Below are positions 59,112-64,000 of a stretch of DNA of 64,000 nucleotides, one piece after another. Under the pieces are notes generated by a model. The model was not told the origin of the DNA, ran no database searches, and saw only the letters and a list, made by a program, of their open reading frames with translations. Made by a program: the position numbers and the translations under genes. Position 1 is the stretch's first letter. Every line of letters begins with the position of its first letter. Origin of the DNA: CAZFAP01 sp964516325 (lineage in GTDB: Bacteria; Auribacterota; JABMQX01); NCBI GenBank assembly GCA_964516325.1, contig CAZFAP010000002.1, positions 22,544 to 86,543 on the forward strand, written 5' to 3'.

Positions 59112-59138
59112 GTCACCGAGGGGACTATCCTCGACGAG
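59112..59138. promoter_or_regulatory. Bipartite element motif, copy 6
   Basis: GTCAC-N13-CTCGACGAG, 6 bp upstream of the replication gene start at 59105. Confidence 0.65.
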
Positions 59139-59258
59139 AAATCTGCACTTCGCATGCGTTGCCGCCTGGGAGCGGCCCGGAGAAAATCAAAAAGCCGGAC
59201 CGCCCCAAGACGGCCTTCCGTCGGAACATAGGAGGCGCGCTGCACAACATATCAAGCC

Positions 59259-59855
59259 TTAGACCTTTCGCAACCCGCCAACACCGGCTCCGTCCACGCT
59301 TATAGTCTGAACCAGGTTGGGCGGCGTTATCTCAGGCAGCCCCTGGACGTCAAACTCGTCAACGCACAATAGGGCGTAGGTGCAGATGTCCCGCCGCGAC
59401 ATCCCATCCTTACTGCGAAAAAGCGCGATGACTGCCTGACGGACATCATCGCTCAATGCATGAATCATCACGTCTTCCCAATCGCGCGACGAATACATCG
59501 AATGGCCAAATTCATCGTCCCTGAAATTCCAGCCCGACAGGACGCCGATCAACGTTTCCCGCGCCCAGTTGCCGCCGTTCCTGCTCCGCCAGTTGAGCAA
59601 CGCCGACTTCAATTGCTCGAGTTTCCCCGCCACCGGGACCGCAAGAAGTCTGAGCCGATCCACTTCTGTCTTGGCTTCCCTGCTCTCCATTGCGGCGAGC
59701 ATGGACGCGACAAATGCCTTATTCGCCAGCGCCTGCGCCTCGGCTCTCTCTTGCCACTGCTCAACCGCCGACTTTGCCGCCTGACCTTCTAATTCGGCAT
59801 CAAAGCCCATCTTTGCCGGCTTGGGCGCCGGCGCCCCTGTCTCATTCTTTTTCAT
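59259..59855 (-). CDS. Hypothetical element protein
   Basis: A 198-residue soluble protein that I do not recognise. The N-terminal 70 residues are an Ala/Glu/Gln-rich helix (KSAVEQWQERAEAQALANKA), probably a coiled coil. The C-terminal part is globular (GWNFRDDEFGHSMYSSRDWE, DICTYALLCVDEFDVQGLPE). AAAAGGTG precedes the ATG at 59855, and its start overlaps the RHH gene by 14 nt. The two are likely co-expressed from the operator region near 60071-60100. No catalytic motif is seen. Confidence 0.7.
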   Translation of the reverse strand: MKKNETGAPAPKPAKMGFDAELEGQAAKSAVEQWQERAEAQALANKAFVASMLAAMESREAKTEVDRLRLLAVPVAGKLEQLKSALLNWRSRNGGNWARETLIGVLSGWNFRDDEFGHSMYSSRDWEDVMIHALSDDVRQAVIALFRSKDGMSRRDICTYALLCVDEFDVQGLPEITPPNLVQTISVDGAGVGGLRKV

Positions 59856-60045
59856 GATTCACCTTTTTTACCCTCTCCATCTCGCGCACCGCCGCCGCCG
59901 CCCTTGTGATGCACTCGCGGACCACCGCTGACTTTGTCAACCGCCATCTGGCGCACAGAAATCGAAGCGCACCCCAAAATGGGTAGTCCGCCCTAACGCT
60001 AATACTGAGCGGGACATGGTAGTAACGCCGTCCTGATTTCGTCAT
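59842..60045 (-). CDS. Small RHH-like DNA-binding protein
   Basis: A 67-residue basic protein. YYHVPLSISVRADYPFWGAL supplies a beta strand and ALRFLCARWRLTKSAVVREC the two helices of a ribbon-helix-helix (CopG/Arc-like) fold. Such proteins autoregulate small operons. GGAGGTAAG lies a few nt before the ATG. An inverted repeat (60071-60100) in its upstream region is a possible binding site. It is the first gene of the long reverse-strand run of the element. Confidence 0.7.
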   Translation of the reverse strand: MTKSGRRYYHVPLSISVRADYPFWGALRFLCARWRLTKSAVVRECITRAAAAVREMERVKKVNHEKE

Positions 60046-60070
60046 TTTCTTACCTCCAAAAAAAAGTCTT

Positions 60071-60100
60071 GTATTGTCGGGGACAAAGTTACTACAATAC
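60071..60100. promoter_or_regulatory. Operator-like inverted repeat between divergent genes
   Basis: GTATTGT (60071-60077) and ACAATAC (60094-60100) are exact inverse complements separated by 16 bp. They lie between the RHH gene (reverse) and the HTH regulator gene (forward). A TTGACA on the reverse strand at 60112-60107 could serve as a -35 element. Confidence 0.5.
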
Positions 60101-60166
60101 TGCCAGGTGTCAAACTAAGCCTGAAAAACAGGCATTTCCTCGACGGCCCAGGCAGGAAGCAAAAAC

Positions 60167-61084
60167 ATGGATTTCGATTCTTATAAACACGAGCGCATGT
60201 TCTTTACATATCGCGCACGCCCTGAAAACGTGTTAGAGGACCGAACCTTGCGGCGAAGGACAACCCGACGTCGTCAAGAAATACTCAATGAACTCTGTCG
60301 AGGGAAAGAACGTCCTCATGCCCTGTGGATGCAGGCGCACTGTCGCTTCAGAGACGAATTTGATATTGACTTCGTTCCTCAACAACCAGTCCTGTGGACG
60401 CAAAGGAGCTTCGCCTTCTGGATGGGGGTGAGTCGGGAAACCGTGCGATCTTGGATTTACCGTGGACTTCTGCCTGTCGTTTTTCACAATCGCCGAAGGT
60501 GGATCAGGTTCGGAGAAGAGACCGTCGCGCTTTTAATGCGGCACGCCTACCTCCAGGAGATGGAGTCTTCGGAAGACGAGGATGACCAAAGCATATTGCG
60601 GCGATTGCGCCATGCCAAACCTTATTTCTTCCGGTTTCCCAGCTGGGTGCGGAAGGCGAGAACAAAAACGCATCCGGTCTTCGCGGCGTGGAATCGCGCG
60701 CTTCATGAAGCCAGGGAGGACCTTCAAGAAAGGTTCGCGGGAAACCCGCCTGGGGACAACTTCGCTTGGACGCTCGCTATGTATCTTTACGACGAGCCGA
60801 CAGAGGGTTATTCTATCCCGGAAGATAAGCGCGCGAAGGTGGGAAAATTCTGGCGTTTTTTATGCGCATATGACCGAGCAGCCCTTTTTGAGGTGCTTTC
60901 TTGGCATAGTCAAGGAAAGAAGATTACGCCTGAGGATCCTTTCCTCGCTTGGGTTCAGCGAACTTGTTACCCTGATTTCTCCCTGACCTCACTGCGACAA
61001 AAGTACAGAACAGCCTTGAGTTTCTTAGAGCGCGAAGGGAGCAAGGCCACCGCTGCCATCAAAAAACGCTCCGAGAAAGAATGA
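60167..61084 (+). CDS. HTH-containing regulator of the element
   Basis: A 305-residue protein, the only sizeable forward gene in the element. Residues about 77-125 form a MerR/excisionase-type HTH (TQRSFAFWMGVSRETVRSWI, then YRGLLPVVFHNRRRWIRFGE). The N-terminal 70 residues are rich in Arg and the remainder is helical without a known motif. Its divergent orientation from the reverse-strand operon and position next to an inverted repeat suit a master repressor or activator of the element. It could also be the factor binding the bipartite motif, but that is speculation. Its stop overlaps the next start by 4 nt. Confidence 0.75.
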   Translation: MDFDSYKHERMFFTYRARPENVLEDRTLRRRTTRRRQEILNELCRGKERPHALWMQAHCRFRDEFDIDFVPQQPVLWTQRSFAFWMGVSRETVRSWIYRGLLPVVFHNRRRWIRFGEETVALLMRHAYLQEMESSEDEDDQSILRRLRHAKPYFFRFPSWVRKARTKTHPVFAAWNRALHEAREDLQERFAGNPPGDNFAWTLAMYLYDEPTEGYSIPEDKRAKVGKFWRFLCAYDRAALFEVLSWHSQGKKITPEDPFLAWVQRTCYPDFSLTSLRQKYRTALSFLEREGSKATAAIKKRSEKE

Positions 61085-61278
61085 CCCGCCGCCAAAAGAA
61101 ACCCCCTTTCAGTCGCCCACGCGGGCCGGTCAAGGCTCTTTCGCGGGGTCATCGAGAGGGGGCTGTCTGTCCTGACTGCCAAGTTGCCTATTTCCAGACC
61201 GTCCGAGTGCCCAACGGATTATGCAATGTCTCCGTTCGCTTCCTCCGGGGTTTGGCGTGCCGCTTCCGTTTCGATTGA
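61081..61278 (+). CDS. Possible small cysteine-containing protein
   Basis: A 65-residue basic frame that starts within the stop of the HTH regulator gene (ATGA overlap). It contains CPDCQVAYFQ, then two single Cys residues (LCNVSV, LACRF), which could form a small zinc site. Composition is Arg-rich and typical of spurious frames too. Kept at low confidence because of the coupled start. Confidence 0.35.
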   Translation: MTRRQKKPPFSRPRGPVKALSRGHREGAVCPDCQVAYFQTVRVPNGLCNVSVRFLRGLACRFRFD

Positions 61279-61308
61279 GGTCTTTTCATGTTTCCTCCAT
61301 CCTTCTGA

Positions 61309-61338
61309 TTGACGTTCTGTCTGTGTTGTGACTATATG
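61309..61338 (+). promoter_or_regulatory. Promoter candidate at right end of element
   Basis: TTGACG (61309-61314), then 17-18 nt, then CTATAT/TATATG, within TGTTGTGACTATATGG. The GTGACTATA string is like that beside copy 2 of the bipartite motif. It points across the right attachment site into host DNA; in an excised circle it would read antisense to the integrase gene. Confidence 0.45.
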
Positions 61339-61441
61339 GTGTCCAGTAGTTGCCCGTAGCAGACAGTAATGCTCGGTTAATGGTCTTCGGGTTCTCGACG
61401 GGGAAAGCCATTATCCGTGCTTGCCGCCGCTGTGCTTGTAG

Positions 61442-61456
61442 GGCAGTTCAAGTGCA
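61442..61456. other. Attachment site, distal copy
   Basis: GGCAGTTCAAGTGCA, identical to 53039-53053. Confidence 0.9.
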
Positions 61457-61533
61457 ATTTGGGCTGGGGAGGAAGTAGTCCCTCCTGGGAGGATGCTTCC
61501 GTCTGGTATGGCAATAGGACAGATTTCTGGTAG
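61442..61533 (+). pseudogene. Displaced 3' end of the cysteine peptidase gene
   Basis: In the frame of the peptidase gene this stretch reads QFKC-NLGWGGSSPSWEDASVWY-GNRTDFW-stop (TAG at 61531-61533). Joined to 53052 it completes a 586-residue peptidase. It has no start codon or ribosome-binding site of its own. It is preserved without stops or frameshifts, which suggests recent insertion. Confidence 0.88.
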
Positions 61534-61633
61534 AACCTGAGAGCTGCAGAAGATAGTTTCTTTCAGAAGGCGGCGGGCCGCAAGATCGCCGGTCTCTGAT
61601 CGGCCCATGACCGACAGCCGCAACGGCAGCCTG

Positions 61634-61679
61634 AAGCCCCGGGAACTTAAACAAGGGCTTTCCCGGGGCTTGCCATTTT
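61634..61679 (+). terminator. Intrinsic terminator of the peptidase gene
   Basis: AAGCCCCGGGAA (61634-61645) pairs perfectly with TTCCCGGGGCTT (61660-61671) and is followed by GCCATTTT. It lies 100 nt past the original stop of the peptidase gene. Confidence 0.7.
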
Positions 61680-61917
61680 GAGGGCAGCGCGGGCGGTCGA
61701 GCGACCAACCGGGCACGGCTTTCGGCCGCCTCCTTTGTCGCCGAGAGCACAGGTTTCCGTGGTTCGTTCGCCATCGGGACCGGCCAATGCGGCGTTCAGG
61801 AACGGAGGAGACGCACACCCAGGCAAAATCGCTGGAATCGAGAATGGCGATGGAGTAATGTAACCGAAGGAAAGCGCTGGGCAACAGGATAACTCTTTCT
61901 TCACCCAAAAAAACTTT

Positions 61918-61935
61918 TTGCTTAAAGTTAAGCAA
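61918..61935. promoter_or_regulatory. Perfect palindromic operator candidate
   Basis: TTGCTTAA-AG-TTAAGCAA, 25 bp upstream of the enolase-superfamily gene start. Its size and symmetry suit a dimeric GntR-, LacI- or MarR-type regulator. Confidence 0.5.
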
Positions 61936-61960
61936 GCTGGGATACCCGCCGGAGGGAAAG

Positions 61961-63229
61961 ATGGAGGAAAGAAGTCGAAGCAGGCAAGGCGACACAAGGC
62001 ATTCGCGACGAGAGTTTTTGCAGGTAGCTGCGGTTGGTGCGATTGGGTCGCTGGCAGCATCGGTGGCGGGGAGCGAGAAAACCGAGATGCACGCGGAGAA
62101 GGCATCAAGAATGAAGATCGAACGGATCGAGGTCTTTCCCGTCCGGTATCCGACCGTCGGATATTTCAAGTTCTTCGAGGGACCGCCGGGGACGCCGCCC
62201 GGCAGACCGGCAGTTCTCGTGAAGATCACGTCCGATGATGGCACGGTGGGCTGGGGAGAAAGCGTGCCGATTCCGAAGTGGAGCTACGAGACGCTGGAGT
62301 CGGTAACCAGCACGATCGAGGAATATCTGAAGCCCGCTCTGCTTGGCCGCGATCCTTTCGATCTGGTGGGAGCGCATCACGCGATGAATGCGGCGATAGC
62401 TCCCTCATTCTCCACGGGTTCGCCGATTGCCAAATCGGGAATAGATATGGCGCTGCACGACCTGGTGGGCAAGGCGTCTGGGCTATCGTTGGCGGAACGC
62501 TGGGGCTGCCCTGCGGGCCGCAAAATCACGCTGAGTTGGACGGTCAATCCGCGAACCCTCGACGAGACGGAGAAGCTGATTGAAGAAGGAAAGAAACGCG
62601 GCTACCGGAACTTCAATGTGAAAGTCGCCCCGGACCCGGCGTTCGATGTCGAGTTGTGCAGGATTGTGAAGAAGGCGGCGCCGGAGGGGTTCCTCTGGGC
62701 GGACGCGAACGGTGGGTATGATCTGGCGACGGCCATGGCGGTTGCCCCGAAGCTGGCGGAGACCGGTGTTTCAGTTCTCGAGCAGCCGCTGCGGGCGAAT
62801 CGCCTCACGGGATACCGCGAGTTGAAGAAACAGGGAGCGCTGCCGATTATCCTGGACGAGGGGGTGGTCTCGCCCGCAGACCTTATCGAATTCATTCGCC
62901 TCGACCTTCTCGACGGAGTGGCAATGAAGCCGGCAAGGTGCGGCGGGCTGCTTCCGGCGAGGAGGCAGGTGGAAATTCTGATGGATGCGGGCTTAATGTT
63001 TCTCGGGAGCGGGTTGACGGACCCGGATGTATCGCTGGCGGCGAGCCTCTGTTTGTATGGCGCGTATGGTCTGCGTTTTCCGGCGGCCTTGAACGGACCG
63101 CAATTTCTGGCTGAAAGCGTCATCAAAAAGCCATTCAAGCCGGTCAACGGCGAGCTTGAGGCGCCAACCGGCGCGGGACTCGGAATCGAAGTGGATGAGG
63201 AGAAAGTCAAAAGGCTACTTGCTGGTTGA
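61961..63229 (+). CDS. Tat-exported mandelate racemase/muconate lactonizing-type enzyme
   Basis: A 422-residue enolase-superfamily protein. HSRREFLQVAAVGAIGSLAA is a twin-arginine signal, unusual for this normally cytoplasmic family. The N-terminal capping domain starts at KIERIEVFPVRYP. In the barrel, the catalytic Lys is in FNVKVAPD, the metal ligands are in LWADANGGYD, LEQPL and ILDEGVVS, and the second Lys is in AMKPARCGG, as in the MLE/dipeptide epimerase subgroup. It would racemise, epimerise or dehydrate a carboxylate such as a sugar acid. GGAGGG precedes the ATG. It probably forms a unit with the oxidoreductase 51 nt downstream. Confidence 0.9.
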   Translation: MEERSRSRQGDTRHSRREFLQVAAVGAIGSLAASVAGSEKTEMHAEKASRMKIERIEVFPVRYPTVGYFKFFEGPPGTPPGRPAVLVKITSDDGTVGWGESVPIPKWSYETLESVTSTIEEYLKPALLGRDPFDLVGAHHAMNAAIAPSFSTGSPIAKSGIDMALHDLVGKASGLSLAERWGCPAGRKITLSWTVNPRTLDETEKLIEEGKKRGYRNFNVKVAPDPAFDVELCRIVKKAAPEGFLWADANGGYDLATAMAVAPKLAETGVSVLEQPLRANRLTGYRELKKQGALPIILDEGVVSPADLIEFIRLDLLDGVAMKPARCGGLLPARRQVEILMDAGLMFLGSGLTDPDVSLAASLCLYGAYGLRFPAALNGPQFLAESVIKKPFKPVNGELEAPTGAGLGIEVDEEKVKRLLAG

Positions 63230-63280
63230 TTGGCAAACCGCAGAGGACGCAACGCCTCGACGGACAGGGAGGGAAATGAA

Positions 63281-64000
63281 ATGATGCATGACAAGCTCAA
63301 CAGGCGAGATTTTCTTTCGATGGCCAGCGCCGGAGCAGCGGGCGCGACACTCCTTGGGATAGGGTCCCATGGGGGACACGCGCTCGCCGCGAACGACCGG
63401 ATTTCGATAGGGGTGATCGGCGCCGGCGGGCGAGGAGAATACCTCCTGGGGGAGGTCAAGAACGTTGCGGAAAGGCACAACGTGGAAATCACGACAATCT
63501 GCGACGTGTGGCGGCTCAACCGGGAGCGGATGGCAGCGAGGGTGAAAAGCTGGACGGGGCAAGAGCCGAAGACGTTTTCCCGACACGCGGACGTACTGGC
63601 GCTGAAAGATGTGGATGCGGTGATCATAGCCACGCCGGACTTTCAGCACAGCCGGATTCTCGCGGATGCGGCGCGGGCGGGCAAGGACGCCTATTGCGAA
63701 AAACCGATGGCGAGTAATATGCGGGACGCGAGGGATGCTCTGCACGCCGTGCTGGATAACAAACGCGTCGTGCAGATTGGCACGCAGCGTCGGAGCGAGG
63801 GGAAGTTTCAGGCGGGCGCCGAGCTGATTCAGTCGGGCGTTCTCGGAACGATCAGCGAAGTCGTTACCGGCTGGAACGACTGCAATCCTCGCTGGGCGAG
63901 ACCGTATCACGACGTGAAGGAGGAGGACGTGGGCTGGGAAGCCTATTTGCTCGACCTGCCAGAGCGTCCGTTTGACGCAAAGCGTTTTCGGTTCTGGCAT
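63281..64000 (+). CDS. Tat-exported Gfo/Idh/MocA family oxidoreductase, 3' end cut by window
   Basis: The first 240 residues are present; the frame is open to the right edge. A twin-arginine signal (LNRRDFLSMASAGAAGATLL) is followed by the Rossmann motif IGVIGAGGRGEYLL and the EKP motif as CEKPMASN. IGTQRRSEGKFQAGAELIQS is the usual domain-linker region. GGGAGG lies 7 nt before the ATG at 63281. It follows the enolase-superfamily gene closely and may oxidise the same sugar-derived substrate. Confidence 0.9.
   Translation, partial: MMHDKLNRRDFLSMASAGAAGATLLGIGSHGGHALAANDRISIGVIGAGGRGEYLLGEVKNVAERHNVEITTICDVWRLNRERMAARVKSWTGQEPKTFSRHADVLALKDVDAVIIATPDFQHSRILADAARAGKDAYCEKPMASNMRDARDALHAVLDNKRVVQIGTQRRSEGKFQAGAELIQSGVLGTISEVVTGWNDCNPRWARPYHDVKEEDVGWEAYLLDLPERPFDAKRFRFWH

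Larger units (their letters stand above)
53039..61456. mobile_element. Integrated phage-satellite-like element, 8.4 kb
   Basis: The limits are an exact 15-bp direct repeat, GGCAGTTCAAGTGCA, at 53039-53053 and 61442-61456. The two flanks join in frame to rebuild an intact cysteine peptidase gene, which proves the insertion. Gene content: integrase, charged coiled protein, HTH protein, tape-measure-like protein, gpI-like protease, DUF5681-like protein, small protein, winged-helix replication protein, hypothetical, RHH protein, and on the forward strand an HTH regulator with a small partner. Nothing resembling terminase large subunit, portal, major capsid, lysis or conjugation genes is seen. The size and profile suit a satellite that depends on a helper phage. 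Confidence 0.88.
61534..61960. other. Intergenic region after the element
   Basis: This 427-nt stretch carries the terminator of the peptidase gene (61634-61679) and the operator candidate for the next gene (61918-61935). No coding sequence is supported between them. Confidence 0.5.

Noticed and set aside
53039..61456. Complete prophage or conjugative element
   Set aside because: No terminase large subunit, portal, major capsid, lysis, relaxase or type IV secretion gene is recognisable in the 8.4 kb.
61411..62244. Reverse frame spanning the right attachment site
   Set aside because: It is antisense to the displaced peptidase end, the terminator and the Tat enzyme start, and has no domain.

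Overview
The window is 64 kb of GC-rich bacterial DNA from what looks like a heterotrophic, polysaccharide-degrading bacterium. Eight paralogous Gfo/Idh/MocA oxidoreductases (six with twin-arginine signals), a Cys-type sulfatase, glycoside hydrolases of the GH2, GH36 and GH140/DUF4038 types, a DUF362 protein, exported sugar-isomerase-like and enolase-superfamily enzymes, and very large secreted multidomain proteins are typical of Planctomycetes and other PVC-like or Sumerlaeota/Hydrogenedentota-like lineages. I cannot fix the phylum from sequence alone. No rRNA, tRNA or CRISPR array was recognised by eye.

Layout. 1-2.0 kb: a left-truncated ATP-type PEP carboxykinase, then palindromic intergenic DNA and a dead IS1634-like transposase end. 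2.0-46.7 kb: carbohydrate catabolism. It holds the oxidoreductases, glycosidases, two neutral-ceramidase-like proteins, a DegT aminotransferase, the sulfatase and two FucI-like isomerases (one Tat-exported). Inserted within it are a small cassette-like stretch (22.2-23.6 kb: PD-(D/E)XK-like protein with an attC-like 3' end plus a MntA/HepT toxin-antitoxin pair), a membrane TPR/GT-C protein coupled to a TolB-like protein, and a corrinoid methyltransferase operon (41.6-45.1 kb). 46.9-53.1 kb: two divergent secreted proteins, a 1.3k-residue multidomain protein with a dead caspase/legumain-like domain and a papain/C10/C39-like cysteine peptidase.

The main discovery is a compact integrated element, 53,039-61,456 (8.4 kb), bounded by a 15-bp direct repeat. 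It sits in the 3' end of the cysteine peptidase gene. The missing 25 C-terminal residues, including a G-W-G-G motif, are found intact on the far side of the element at 61,456-61,533. The element carries a tyrosine integrase, HTH and RHH regulators, a winged-helix replication-type protein with an internal iteron-like array, a Mu gpI-like prohead protease and a short tape-measure-like protein. It has no recognisable terminase large subunit, portal or capsid gene, which is the profile of a phage satellite. A bipartite motif, GTC-N15-CTCG(A/T)CGAG, occurs six times in it with invariant spacing. Three copies lie just upstream of genes, one lies in an intergenic region and two lie in the putative origin.

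61.5-64 kb: the host sequence resumes with a transcription terminator, a perfect palindromic operator candidate, a Tat-exported mandelate racemase/muconate-lactonizing-type enzyme and a right-truncated Gfo/Idh/MocA oxidoreductase.
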